Source: Chelonoidis abingdonii
Lineage: Eukaryota; Chordata; Testudines; Testudinidae
Assembly: GCF_003597395.2 (NCBI RefSeq)
Contig: NC_133770.1
Coordinates: 200,415,866 to 200,479,865 of the forward strand
DNA: 64,000 nt
Reading direction: 5' to 3'
Shown here: one piece after another, positions 36,605 through 48,387 of the stretch
Position numbering within the stretch: position 1 is the stretch's first letter
How the letters are laid out: each line of letters opens with the position of its first letter
The notes under the pieces: generated by a model
Database searches by the model: none
What the model saw: only the letters and a program-made list of their open reading frames with translations
Told to the model about the DNA's origin: nothing
Translations under genes and position numbers: made by a program

Positions 36605-37208
36605 GGGCCTGGATTCACAGCGTTACTTAAGCATTGTGGTGCTAAGCATCGTAATGCCTAACTTTTCAGCACCTAGAAAATCACTGGAACAACAGTGCAA
36701 TCCACAAAGCCTTCCTATACGGTGAATGGGGAGAGACAGACACCTAGGAAAGTGATCTACAAAAGCCATCATGATAGGCAGGGAGCTGCTTAAGCTGGCC
36801 AATGGAAGATGCTGACAAGCAGGGTGTGTCCTAAGCCCTTCCTCTCTCCCAGAGATGGGTACATAAGTTCAGACCGTTGTGAGGTGCCTAGCTCTGCAAG
36901 CACTCCACTTCCAGAAACCTCTTTGCTAGAGTCAGCCGGCAAAGGTGCCCGTTGCTTGTGAGAATGAGTTCGGTGCTGCCTCAAGCCACAATAAATGGTC
37001 AGAGGAGAAGGTTGTGGTACCACTGCCACCTACCTTATAACTTTTAGCCCAGTGGTTAGCGCACTCACCTAGGATGTGGAATACATGGGTTCAATTCTCC
37101 CCTCTGCCTGAGGGGGATGAAAGATTTGAACAGGGTTTTCCCTCCTACCTAGAACTTGGACATAGGAGCTTAAGTCTGGTGTTTAGGTGCCTTTGTGGAT
37201 CTGGGCCT
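36605..37208. mobile_element. Non-autonomous DNA transposon, about 0.6 kb
   Basis: The left end, gggcctggattcacagcg, and the right end, reverse-complemented aggcccagatccacaaagg, are inverted repeats. The interior contains taacttttagcccagtggtt, agcgcactcacctaggatgt and gggttcaattctcccctctg; the last resembles a tRNA B box, so an internal SINE-like part is possible. A related copy in reverse orientation is at 40895-41400 and a third at 43125-43245. Confidence 0.6.
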
Positions 37209-37568
37209 TCATGCCACTGGAGGGTCTGAGTTGGCATCAACATTCAAAAGACTGACTTGAACCACAGATGTATTTATTTTAACTATCTACATGAACCTTC
37301 AGTTTGCTGCAAGCTGGGATATGAATGTACCCTAAACTAGCCTGATGCAGATCACCTGTCTGTGTGGACCCTGCTGACACACATTAACAATTCATCAGTG
37401 CTCTTCGATCTAGTCGTCTTTCAAACAGGAGTAGGTCAAATTTAAATGTTTGTCTAGACAAGTCCCTAAGAAAAGGAGACAGCAGTGACCCTAGATCTTT
37501 CGTTCTGAGCGCTGTGGAAAAGGTTGCGTGGCAGGCAGTAGTATAGCGTTGTGAGAAGCAGGCCATGG

Positions 37569-37636
37569 GTGAAATCCTAACTATAGTGTAGTCAATGGAA
37601 GTTTTGCCCATAACATCACTGGGGCTAGGATTTCAG
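37569..37636. repeat. 68-bp palindromic MITE
   Basis: gtgaaatcctaac at the left pairs with gctaggatttcag at the right around gtcaatggaagttttgccc. The length equals that of the related units at 27019-27086 and 52287-52354. Confidence 0.6.
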
Positions 37637-38040
37637 CATTTCACAACTTTTGCACCTATTAAAGACAATGAGAAATAGATTAGGCATGGTAGATTATCAT
37701 CCTGAAATTGTTCTGATTTCCTTTAACAAACAATTTAGTAATAACTTCTTCATATGATTACATTGTCCAACTAAACCCACACTGAGATGCAAAGTAACCC
37801 AGCCTACCACTCTTCCCCCTTGTTCTGCCTGGGAGAATAGACATGCATCATGAAAAGCAGATGTGGACCCATGCCTCCCCACAGTATATCTCCCTCCAGG
37901 TCTGTCTGCCCCTCCGTCCCCCCGGTAGGGATAATTCATTTCTACAGATATTCCTAGATTAGGCCAATTTTCAGTGTGCAGTGGTGTTGAACTAGGCTTT
38001 CAAATCTCAATCTCACTCACATTTTTCTCTTGGTTTAAGT
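37637..38040. other. No feature recognised
   Basis: Unique-looking sequence. No gene or repeat is supported. Confidence 0.4.
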
Positions 38041-38048
38041 GTTTCATG

Positions 38049-38382
38049 TAGGAGCAGCGCCAGGGTTTTTGGCACCCTAGGTGCAGGGTCGGCTCGCCGG
38101 TCCCGCAGCTCCGGTGGACCTTCCGCAGGCATTCTCCGGATGGTCCGCTAGTCCCGCGGCTCTGGTGGACCTCCCGCAGGCATGCCTGCAGAGGGTCCGC
38201 TGGGCCCGCGGCTCCGGTGAAGCATCTGCAGGCAAGCCTGTGGCAGGTCCACTGGAGCCGCGGGACCAGCAGACTGTCCGCAGGAATGCCTGCAGGAGGT
38301 CCACTGGAGCAGTCTGCCGCCCTCCCAAATCCTGGTGCCCTAGGCAACCGCCTAGGTCACCTAAATGGAAGCACCGGCCCTA
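38049..38382. mobile_element. hAT-type MITE, GC-rich, perfect 8-bp duplication
   Basis: The octamer gtttcatg occurs directly on both sides (38041-38048 and 38383-38390). The ends taggagcagcgccagg and, reverse-complemented, tagggccggtgcttcc are imperfect inverted repeats. The interior has repeated segments such as ctccggtggacc, ctctggtggacc and tgcctgcag in both orientations. The right end (gcaccggccct) and the cctaggc motifs match the family at 33034-33337. Frames of up to 115 codons here are artefacts of this composition. Confidence 0.88.
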
Positions 38383-38390
38383 GTTTCATG

Positions 38391-39274
38391 TTAGTCTAAT
38401 GTTCTTGAAAAGGGCCAGACTGACAACCTAGACACTAAGGCTAGGATTGTCAAAGGAGCCTAAGGAAGAAAAGTACTCAAATCCCTCTGAACTTTCAATT
38501 TCCTTCCTTTCATATCTCAGCCTAAAGTCCTGTGCCCTCAGAACAGGTGTGACGGGCCAGCAGCAGCAGAAACTTCCCCAGAGTGCCCTGATTAAGAGGG
38601 TAAGCTAGTCTCCATGATCATTCAGTCCTTGGTGCCTCTGCTAAGCTTTCAAACTAGGGTGTAAATTAATGCCAACTGGGCTGGTGTTTTCAAAGACATA
38701 AATGATCATTTTGTGGGAAATGGAATGAGACCACCAACTGCTTTTGCATAGAGTACAATCTGTTTGGTGACAAGTAAGTGTACAGTAATTAAAGTAACAA
38801 GATATGGGTTGGATTTGAATTGGCAATATAGAGTTCCAGGCCCGATACCCCAGCACCAGTCTCCGGCACTGACCAGTTATACGGGCTCACCAATTTTATC
38901 CCCATTAGTAGATTATTTTTATTCCAAATTTTTAATATACTTGCATGAGTAAAGTTTTCAACTCATCAATTTTGTTTGTATGTTTTAAAGTGACCTTCCA
39001 ACAAAATACCTGTGGGGCATAAGCTATGGGAGGCTGGACCTGAATTTGTTGTATCTTAGCCATATGTTACATCATAAAACCAAACCCCTGTTTCTTCAAG
39101 TAATCTGGCATAGCTTCAAGAGATAATCTATTGACTGAAGACTGCAATTGCTAATGTTCATTTCATCAGACGTGGAAAAGCTGGGCTTTTTCAGGTCGAG
39201 GCTGATTAATTCAGTTCAGCACTGCAGCTGTGCCATTATAGTGGTTTAAGTGCAGACATAGCCTCTGATTACCT
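38391..39274. other. No gene; old fold-back near 38441
   Basis: Around 38441-38520, ggctaggattgtcaaaggag and the following cctaagg resemble the left half of the fold-back at 61369-61451. The remainder is unassigned. Confidence 0.4.
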
Positions 39275-39380
39275 TTCCCAGATCTGAAGAAGAGCTCTGT
39301 GAAGTTCAAAAACTTGTCTTCTTGCAGCAGCAGAAGTTTGTCCAATAAAATATTACCTCACCCACCTTGTCACTCTGAAT
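39275..39380. repeat. Interspersed repeat, same family as 27333
   Basis: ctgaagaagagctctgtgaa, acttgtcttcttgcagcagc and aaaatattacctcacccacc match the right half of 27333-27522 in the same orientation. The class is unknown. Confidence 0.55.
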
Positions 39381-40890
39381 TATATAAGTTTCAGAGCCAC
39401 AGCTCAGTCAAACAATCCCTATCAAAGTATTGTTTCATACAATGAACTTGAAAATACATTATTTGCTCAGGGTGACTTAATTGACCATGTCGGCTAGAAT
39501 CAATTTTTATTGTATAACATGGGATGAGGAATAAATTCACTGTAGGGTTGTTTCCTCTTTCTTACATGTAAATATTTTCCCCATCACTTTTAGCACTTTA
39601 ACTTTCACAAACATCAAGAAACCAAGAGCTGACTATTTAATTTGTTTAAGATTTAATAGCGTGTGGGTAAGATCTGGATCACAGTTACATTGGTGTGAAT
39701 CCAGAGTATCTCCATTGACTCAATATTTCAGTTCAGAAGACATGAAAAAGTGGACTATGCCTTGATTTTATTGAAGTTACTTTGGATTTACCCCAGTGTT
39801 AGACATCAGTCTGTCTCAATGTTAATATTTTTGAAGGTATCTGGTTTTCTAATGATAGCAGGTTTCAAGGTTGCAGAGTACATCAGTGGCAGAGCTAGGA
39901 ATAGAATCCATGGCTCTCCTTCCCCTCCTCTAAGCACTAGCCTAATTAATTTTCAATTTACACAGACCTTTCATCTAGGATTTAGGATGAAAAATTAAAA
40001 GAACTACTTGATTGAATGACAATTAAGGGGAAGAAGAACTTGTAAATACCCTGGCAGGGAGATGCATTGTGCAGGCTGATACACAAGTTTATAACTAAAG
40101 TAACGGGAGAAAATTAAATATGAGGGAAAGGTGGGGAAAAGCTGGCTAGAAGGAAAACTGTCATAGCAATGTGGTCTGTTTGGGCTTATCACCACTAGAA
40201 AATGAAGTTGTGTTAGAATGCAGTCTTGAGTAGCTGTATTAACTAATGTGATTTTTATAAAACTCAGTGTAGACAGGGACCTTTATGTCAGTTTATTATT
40301 ATTAGTATTACCAGCTCCTACTGGATCAGTTGGTTTAGCCATGATCTGCTGTCACTTAGACATTAAACACCACTTGACCTTATCTACACTAACTGAAAAG
40401 CCACGTTTAACATATTTAATAGCCTCAAATGTTATAGGGAGAAGCAACATCTTCAGAAATCATTCTGTCATTTGGATAAAAGGGGTGTGACTGCATTGTA
40501 GAGAACAATCCTGCACTGGTAAATTGATGACCTATTTAGGCCTTATTTTCATCTCCAATTTCAGTGTTTCTATTATAATTGTCCATTTCACAAAAGCTTC
40601 CCCTTTATCTGTCCCCTGACAGGGTGGTTCATGCTAGGCACTGGGTCTGATTCTCTGCTGCCTCACACTTTGCATAGACATAACAGTTGTGTATAGTAGG
40701 TGTAAAATGCTGTCATATGAGTGGTCACATTTTACAGCAATTTTTAGAGAGGAAGGATGGGTTGGTCGCAGCATGTGATTCATGAACCAGTGGACAACAA
40801 GCGTTCCTCTGCCTCACTTGAGGGGCAGAGGGGAGTTTGGAGACCAGTCTGATAGGAGTAGTCAGAGACCACTTATATGTACACAAAACA
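39381..40890. other. No gene; possible MIR remnant near 39880
   Basis: Around 39878-39950, catcagtggcagagctagga and atagaatccatggctctcct resemble a reversed MIR core. The rest is unique-looking. Confidence 0.4.
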
Positions 40891-40894
40891 GGTC

Positions 40895-41400
40895 AGGGGA
40901 GGGAGGAAGACCACTAACTCCTTTTTAACTTTTAATCATGTGATTAGAACACTCATCCAGTATGTGGGGGAAAACCAGTTTGAGGGTGCTACCATCTCAT
41001 AGGAGAATGCTCTAACCAGTAGGCTATGGCTTAATCTACTATGGCTCTCCCTTGATCTCTCCTATTGCAGATATTCGGCTTTAATTGAAGTGAATAATAA
41101 AATATGAATTGGTCCATAAAGAGTGAGAATCACTCTCTAGCCAAGAGATGGCAGATCCCTGTTCAAGTGTCTTCTCATTGGGGGGTGGGGGGAGGCTTGA
41201 ACTGGTGAGTGCTTTTACCACTGGGCTAAAAGTTATAAAGGAGATCCTATGCCCCTAGCTTTTTTGTGCAGATCTAGGTGGCCCTGAGCATGGCTACCAC
41301 ACCAGTCCCTGTACATAGATTAGGTAGCTGAATGCCTGTCTTTCCCCCAGTTCGTGGATCACACTGTGGGTTAGACAGGAAATAGGCAGCTGGATGCCTA
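40895..41400. mobile_element. Decayed relative of the 36605 transposon
   Basis: gtgagtgcttttaccactgg followed by gctaaaagttataaagg is the reverse complement of the 37030-37065 segment of the 36605-37208 element. Two gtagctgaatgcct/gcagctggatgcct segments and gttcgtggatcacactgtg occur at the right. Boundaries are uncertain. Confidence 0.45.
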
Positions 41401-41449
41401 GAGTGAGGCAGCCGCGCACATGCCCAGAGGCAGAAACATAAGCACCAAG

Positions 41450-41645
41450 GGAACTTTTACTGCACGGGCTACTAGGATGATCCGAGGAATGGAAAACCTG
41501 CCTTATGAAAGGAGACTCAAAGAGCTTGGCTTGTTTAGCCTAACCAAAAGAAGGCTCCAGGGGGATATGCTTGCTCTATATAAATATATCAGGGGGATTA
41601 ATGTTAGGGAGGGAGAGGAATTATTTAAGCTTAGTACTAATGTAG
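41450..41645 (+). pseudogene. CR1 LINE ORF2 C-terminal fragment
   Basis: The frame reads [20 protein letters not shown], then [20 protein letters not shown] and [20 protein letters not shown], the conserved segment near the end of CR1 ORF2. It is open but breaks off at a single ambiguous base followed by 17 T. The corresponding segment of the copy at 48798-49823 continues past this point (cacagagaacaatg). Confidence 0.85.
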
Positions 41646-41663
41646 NTTTTTTTTTTTTTTTTT
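41646..41663. other. Ambiguous base plus poly-T, probable assembly join
   Basis: A single n at 41646 is followed directly by 17 T. CR1 homology stops exactly here. This is more likely a scaffold join or unresolved homopolymer than biology. Confidence 0.7.
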
Positions 41664-42897
41664 AACTTTTAAGCCAATGTATATCCACCTGAATATAAAA
41701 AAGTGTACTGGTCTCTTGTTAATTCAGCCTTGCCAAAAACTCTCTGAAGTCCAACAATAACAACAGTGAGGCCTCAACTCAACCATTCGTCTCTATCCAG
41801 CAGGTGATGAAATCATATTGACTTCAATGTGTGCTTTAAGGAGAAGCATGTACTTAAGTGATTTGTTGAACAAGTACACACTTGAGCACATGCTTTGCCA
41901 AAATGGTCGCTAACAACCAAAACTCAGCCCTCTGCCACACCATTCTCCTCAATGGGGTGTACTCATTGCCTCCGTCCCACACCCTTTGCTTCTAACTGGG
42001 TGTGAATATCAAAGATTATTTTGGCAATTTAAGTGTTAATACCATTATTAAACATGGGCAATTTTTCCTTCTTTCCATTCAGCCTTTTCCGCGAGGATAT
42101 TAAACATGAAACCTATGCTGATGTAATTTAAAGCAGAATAGCCAAGATGAAAAAGTCAGGAAAAAGAAAACATATGTTTCCTGAAGTCACACTGAAAATC
42201 TTGTATGTTTTAAAGCATACATTAAACAACATAAACAGAAATATATATTAAGCTACACTGTGATGGTAAATCAAAAGCAACTGATGTCCAAAAGACATCT
42301 GGATATTTATTTAGTCATAGCAAAACAAACGAAAGTGGTAACTTGCTCACATACATAACTTATCTGGAGCCTGTTCTGGAAATATCAGGCTCTCTTTCTT
42401 TCTGTTTCCTAGTGCTCCAAGAGATGAGAATTTTCTCCCTTTTCTTGGCCATCACTGAACTTCACGTTTGGTTTATTATTTTATAGGAGTCTTTCCCAAC
42501 ATGAACTCCTTGTAATCAGCCTTGAAATCTTCCAGCTGAAAGGCCTAAAGGTGGTCCTTTTGCTTTTGGCTGCTGCAGGTGGTACATCCCTTTCATCTAA
42601 TAAATAGTCAGCTCCTTGTATGTAGTTTTCCCCTGCTTTCTCTTTTTCTTATTTCTGAGGTGGTGATGGATAGTTCCATGACCAGGAATAAAAAATACTA
42701 TATTTCTGCATCATGGCCATGTTAATGTTCCTGCAGCAGCCTTAACTTTTGCATCTCCCATCCATATGTTTTTACTTTTACCTGTGCAGCCTAAATTATT
42801 ATTATGTATCTGTTTAATTATTTTGCATGCAGTAGCTATACAAATGCAAATCACTGTAGTAAGTCAAAGTTCAGATTGTGAGATAAAGCACTCAAAC
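41664..42897. other. Non-CR1 block between CR1 fragments
   Basis: About 1.2 kb of AT-rich sequence with no gene or recognised repeat. It lies between two CR1 pieces of the same orientation and possibly the same original copy. Confidence 0.4.
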
Positions 42898-43110
42898 ATC
42901 AGGAAATATCAGAAAGAAAGGTTTAGTCTGGAAACACTGGTGGATTCTCTGCTTGAGGTCTTCAAACCACAATTTGAAGATTTCAATAACTCGGACATAG
43001 GTTAGGGGTTTTTATAGAAGTGGATGGGTAGGGTTCTGTGGCCTGCTTTGTGCAGGAGGTCAGACTAGATGATCATGTTGGGCTCTGCTGACCTATGAGT
43101 CTATGAGTCT
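42898..43110 (+). mobile_element. CR1 LINE 3' end
   Basis: ctggtggattctctgcttga, cttcaaaccacaatttgaag, ggttctgtggcctgctttgt, caggaggtcagactagatga and the terminal atgagtctatgagtct repeat match 49655-49823 closely. This is the 3' end of the same CR1 subfamily. Confidence 0.85.
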
Positions 43111-43124
43111 AAAAGCTTCAGCAC

Positions 43125-43245
43125 TGATTGATTTTAGGTGCCTGCAGGGCTAAGTGGCAACCATGCAGAAGCCTTTGTGGATCACAATGGTGCCTAAAAT
43201 TGAGCCTTTGCACATATGTACCTTTATGGATCCAGGCCTAAGTCA
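43125..43245. mobile_element. Short relative of the 36605 transposon
   Basis: gcctttgtggatcacaatgg and ttatggatccaggcctaagt carry the same inverted terminal motif (aggcctggatccataaagg in complement) as the ends of 36605-37208. Confidence 0.5.
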
Positions 43246-43314
43246 CTTTTAAAAATGGAACTTGGGCAGAGAGAGATGGTGGGTTAACCCTTTCAAAAGC
43301 AACTAAGTTCCACT

Positions 43315-43430
43315 TCTCTAAAATGGTGAGACTACATCCCTACCTCACAAAGGAGTTGTGGGGATACATTAAAGTCTGTGCGGCACTCGGATACTACAGT
43401 AATGAAGGCCATATAAATACCTTAGAGAGA
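43315..43430 (+). repeat. MIR-type SINE, 3' half
   Basis: ctctaaaatggtgagactac, ctacctcacaaaggagttgt and ggggatacattaaagtctgt match the 3' part of a forward MIR element. The upstream half is absent or diverged. Confidence 0.65.
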
Positions 43431-46349
43431 GACTTTTGCATAGGTGTAAAGACAACACAATGAGTAAACTAATGAATCCCTTCTTACTCTCATCTTAATC
43501 CACAAAATTTATTTTGATCAATGATAAATGATGTGCATTTCACTATTTTATAAATGCTCTTCCAAAGCAATGACAGACTTTCACCCCTCTCTTCTCTAAA
43601 GATTAACATTGACATTTCTGACATGTGATTTACCTTGTTCTGTTTATTTCTTTCATGCTTCTAAAATTTGCATATAATTATACTAGGCAATCTTTCTATT
43701 TCCTCCTAAATTATATGTGGGAATTCTGAAAACTGATAGCAAGTTTACACTGCATCTTTTTCATACTATGCAAATATTATTTAGACATCACGCCAGTCAC
43801 AGAATTTACTTAACAGATGTATAGCAAATTGAATATATTCATGTGGCTGGAGAGAAGAGCCAAAATTAATCTAATGTCTGCCACAAAAAGTACCTAAAAA
43901 TGAGAAATCAGAACAGAGCTTTATTAGCAAGTGGAGAATTTGTCTTCGGCCTCTACGTAGCATTAGAACACACTATTGTCTCCAGAGCCTTAGTAGGTTG
44001 TCTTTTCACTCTTTATGACCTAATCCCTGTGTGCATCTTCCATCCAGTGTTGGCTGACTGGAGGACATGAAGAGCTTGGAGGTGTACTTGTAAACATTTT
44101 AAACTAAATAACCCCCCCGTGGAGTATTGCCTCTGGTAGTGACTTTTCAACTCGACCCTCAAAGTGCATGCACCCTCTGGTTACATAATGGATCCATGCC
44201 AATTTATCTTATTGAGCAAACTTTCTCTTCTAAAGTACATTTGTGATGTTTCAAAATAAACAAAAAGATTCTCAGATCCAACAGAGGAGTCTGTTTGTTT
44301 GTTTTGTCTTACAGCACTTTGGCAACTACCCTATTCTGCACAAAACACCTATGCAGAAATGGTGTCAACTGGGTGTATTTCTCTCCCAGAAATGAGAGTA
44401 AAGAACTGTCACATCAATGCCTCACAACTTTGCTCAGTTTCAGTTGAAGGTTGTCATTAATCCAGAACCAGAGAAGAGATCAGGGCTAGCTGGTTTGGAT
44501 CCACCGTAACAGTCTCTATTTTGATGTAGAAAGGAGCTTGTCATCTGCCTGACTGCATCTTTGCAGTCCCACATCAGCTAAACAAGAATATTTAACATGT
44601 CTTTTTTACTGTTGCTGCACGTTGGACTGAGGATTTACATGTTGGGTTTGTCACTACACTCAGAATGCCCTCCCTTCTGGTGCTGTCTCAGTTTATCAAT
44701 GATTTGAGCTTCATTGGCTCAGCCCTGAAGAAACTGTCCCTTATACACATAGAGAGGTCTGTGTACTAGCCTAGTCTCTCTCAACTATAATCAGAAATTT
44801 TTAGCTAATTGTCTAATTGCATCTTTTGTGAGTAATTGTGTTTAACTAGGGAAGAAGCTAAAGTTCCCAGGCATAAAATGTTTTATGAGATACTTCCTTC
44901 CAACCCACATTCAAAGTTATGCTGTTATGCTAGAGCCGGTTTCAAATTGAAGATGTTACAGTTGATTTTTCTTTCAAATGCCAAAGCCTTTCCAATATGA
45001 TAGCATGGGAATTCTAAGTAGACGGCCATCATCCTTTATGAACTGTTTCACTGCAATACCATCAATCACTCTACTAAATGACTTGTGCATGTTACACAAG
45101 CAAAATGCTGAACGGATCAATCCCTTTTGCTTTTTTTTTTTTTTGCTGAGTCTCAGGATAGTGTGAAGGCACCACAGCTGAAAGAACATACTTTAATGCA
45201 TCTGAAAACTCAAGCCTCAGCTAATGTGGAGAAATAAGTACACCTAATGCTTCTCATTTTAAATCAGCGAAGAGCAAATAAGTCAAATGTGGAAGCTATT
45301 ACAATCACCTATTCACACAATGAAACATAATAGTGGGTCATTCCCCTTGTATATCAGGAAAAATCTGATTGATCTAGATTAGGCAGATAGGATTTTTTCA
45401 ACAAATAAAGCCCTTATTTTGTAATTAGCTATTTTACCCAACCGCCATCAGGCTACTGCATGCAAAGATGTTACAATTCATAAGTAGCCTCAGTAAAAGT
45501 ACACATGGTGTATCTAGCGTTTCTTGTAAATTTCTTGCTAACCACTCTGCACCCTGTAGTTGTAAACATACAATCACAGGATAATAGAATGGCAGATACT
45601 ATAGTATTGGCCCAAAGGTTTGGGGTTCTGAGGGCTAAGGAAAGGAGAATATACAACCATATTCCCTTGTTCATTGCAGAGTAATTTTGTCTTACATTCT
45701 CTTTAACATTTTAGATTGGGTTACAATAGCACATCTGTTGCACTACAAACAAAGAGTAAACCACTGTCCTTCAACCAGAGGGTCCAGATTCTTTAGCTGG
45801 CAAATATCAATGGTTAACATGTTTTAACAGGCTTTAAACAAGACTGTATCTTTCTCCTTGGAACATCCAAGAGTGGGTGAAAAGTCTCTCTTTCTTAAAA
45901 GAGGTTATTCCTAATGGCTGTAAGTGGAAAGTCAGCAGCTAGCTGACTGCCTATCAGCCTCAGAGAAGACTCCCATTGGCATGTATAGGTATATCAATGC
46001 AAGTATATTGAAACTGGCAACATTGTTATCTATCTTCTTTAATCCAAAGGTAGCACTGAAAGGACCATGGGTTTTGATTCTATGTGTATGGTGAGGAAAT
46101 GGAGGAGAAAACTGAAATCCAGCTTTCACACAACTTTGAGTTCCTGAATCCTGATTAGGCTCTGTGGGAACAAAGATCTGGAAATAAATGCCAGGTTGTC
46201 AATCAGAGAATTCAAAAGGATGACTGAAATAATAATTTGCACTTTCATAGAATCTTCTAAAGACCTGAGTCATCCAGCTGGCCCTGGAGCATTCTAGAAA
46301 CATTCTGCAGTGCCTTCTCAAAGACTTTTAACAAATTTATACTCGCAGG
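43431..46349. other. Repeat-poor AT-rich DNA, no gene
   Basis: About 2.9 kb without a confidently recognised repeat or gene. A 14-T run lies at 45131-45144. Open frames of up to 71 codons have no motif. Confidence 0.5.
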
Positions 46350-46585
46350 CTTCCTGTAAGGAGGAGATTAGCCATATTTTACAAATGGCAACCCCAAGGC
46401 ACAACTGCTTAAAGGTCACATACCATCATTAATCCGCATATGAAATTTCCTATTGAATTTTGAGCAAATGGTAAGGCCAGGATTTGGCCCAGAGTTCCTT
46501 GCCCAGTGGTCACACAGGATGCCTGACAGAGCTAAAATAGAACAGCCAGGTCTCCTGATTTCCATTCCTATCCTTTATGCAAAAC
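46350..46585 (-). repeat. MIR-type SINE with internal insert
   Basis: Reversed MIR segments occur at 46375-46410 (ttttacaaatggcaacccca, aggcacaactgctta) and 46496-46570 (ccttgcccagtggtcacaca, aacagccaggtctcctgatt). About 85 bp between them (46411-46496, including gtaaggccaggatttggccc) is foreign. aggtcacata and tggtcacaca lie near the edges. Confidence 0.55.
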
Positions 46586-46969
46586 AACAGTTTTCCTTTC
46601 CTAGACCTATAAATGAATGCAGAAATAAACCCAAGCCCTTTTTGTGTAGTCTAGCTGGTTAAAGACATCCTGACATTCCCACCTGAGAAGATGCACCAAC
46701 CCAAGCATGAAGGCAAAGGCACAGAAGTCAACAAACTTCTAGTTTCAAATAACAATTCTCATGGAACAAAAGTCTCATGGTGCAAGGATGAGGATGGAAG
46801 CAGAAGTCTTTTATCTGAATACGAGGTATTCTAAATTAGGATAGTGGATCGCAAAATCTCGTCTGTGGACGAGTGATGGTTTGCATATCACTTTATGGTG
46901 GGTCACAGAAGCATCACATAGTGCTGGCTCCTGTGCCTTATTTTCCAGCTGCTAAGATATACTACAGCT

Positions 46970-47093
46970 AGGATTTTCAAAAGCGTTCTTTACTGGCCTA
47001 AATAGGCTCCTACTGAAGTCAATGGTAAAACTTCATTCACTTCACTGGGAGCAAAGTTAGGCCAACACTGAGTGGTTCTGAAAATCTCAACTA
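46970..47093. repeat. Fold-back repeat
   Basis: gctaggattttcaaaag on the left and ggttctgaaaatctcaac on the right are inverted. A second palindrome (ggctcctactgaagtcaatg ... cacttcactgggagcaaag) lies inside. Confidence 0.5.
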
Positions 47094-47199
47094 CACACAT
47101 TCCTAATATTACTTTCCCAATTAAGCTGCCACAAGGATCTTATGAGGTGGTCTATGTTTCTATAAATCCCTGTAAATTGTACTTCATGCTATGACAAAT

Positions 47200-48227
47200 T
47201 CTAGGAATGTAGGGATATTAAAGAAGGTTTATATTAGACATGGTTTAGATGAAAAATTATTTATTGTTAAAATAATTTATTGTTAAAAATGATTTAATGT
47301 TAATTAATACTTTATAACTAAAGGTTTATATTAGAAATAAATGTGATTCCCCAGATTTAGCCTCTAACCTGCAAGCCACCAGTGTGTCTGTGTGAAGCCT
47401 GCTCACAGAAATACTTTGTAGAAAACTTGTTAAAGGTTAATTAACTCTAAGTGCCCTTCTCTAAGTGACACTTTGTAGTCGCTACTTTACTTTGTAACGG
47501 CGGCTGTGAGCCAAAACAGTAGCTGTTATAGTACATAGATAGAGACCCCCACCCTCTGTAAGTTTTCATCTCACTTTATTTTTAAATGATAAAAGACAAA
47601 GAGTCTTACATAAATTGGTAACACCCCGAAAGGTAAAGAGACAGTGAAATAGATGGAATTAAGATAGAGAATGTATGTGACTGAGTGCCTAGTTTAAATA
47701 ATGAATGAATGGTTAGGAAGTTACCAGCCTGAAAGATTCAGTGTTAGCTGAAGAAGGTGTCAAGTGGGATCAACTAGATGACCCCCGGAGGGTGAACTGG
47801 AATCAACCCCAAGCACCTAACAAACATCTGACAGAATGGAGCCAGCCACCTGCTGACTGATCTTGCAACAGCAGAACGACCACCCCACGCACCTAACAAA
47901 CATCTAACAGAATAGAGCCAGCCACATGCTGATTGATCTGGCAACAGCAGAATAAAACAACTCCCATGAACTAACATAGGGAAAAATCCCTATAAAACTG
48001 GACTCTGAAGACTGAGGACTTTGAGTCTATGGTTCTGCTGCCAGCCTCCAGGAGCATCAGGTGCACCTGACCCGGACTCGGCTCCACTCTTGTGTACAGG
48101 GTACCTGGCCAGTATTCTGTCACAAGCAAGTTTAGGCTGGTAACTATAATATCTATACAGAACTTGTATGAATGATTGTGTGAATGGATATATATATAAG
48201 TAATCATAGAAATAAGTAGCCAAACAA
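47200..48227 (+). mobile_element. Probable LTR with tandem duplication
   Basis: The region has LTR-like organisation: a long upstream part, a 76-bp direct duplication (gcacctaacaaacatct at 47813 and 47889, with gcaacagcagaa in each unit), and a TATA-like cctataaaac near 47989. A downstream segment (ctctgaagactgaggac ... gtacagggtacctggccag) would be the R-U5 part. Retroviral U3 regions often carry such enhancer duplications. No internal gag, pol or env is adjacent: the CR1 fragment begins immediately to the right. Exact ends and target duplication were not resolved, so the call is provisional. Confidence 0.5.
47807..47956. repeat. 76-bp tandem duplication in probable LTR
   Basis: Two units, about 47807-47882 and 47883-47956, differ at only a few positions (for example catctgacagaatgg against catctaacagaatag). 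They lie 30-180 bp upstream of the TATA-like motif, the place of enhancer repeats. Confidence 0.85.
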
Positions 48228-48387
48228 CGTTGTTTGCTGTTATCTTAGACAAAGGAAATGCGGTAGATCTAATTTACCTCAACTTCAGTAAGGCGTTTGA
48301 CACGGTTCCGCATGGGGAACTGTTAGTTAAATTGGAAAAGATGGGGATGAATATGAAAGTTGTAAGATGGATAAGGAACTGGTTAAA
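48228..48387 (+). pseudogene. CR1 LINE reverse transcriptase fragment
   Basis: The frame reads LDKGNAVDLIYLNFSKAFDT then VPHGELLVKLEKMGM and VVRWIRNWL, the RT block containing the first catalytic Asp region (FSKAFDTVPH) of CR1. It runs into the assembly gap. The upstream half of ORF2 is missing: the copy is 5'-truncated at about 48228. Confidence 0.9.

Noticed and set aside
36950..37160. Possible tRNA gene from gggttcaattctccc
   Set aside because: The B-box-like motif is inside a repeat family (36605-37208, 40895-41400) and no cloverleaf could be drawn.
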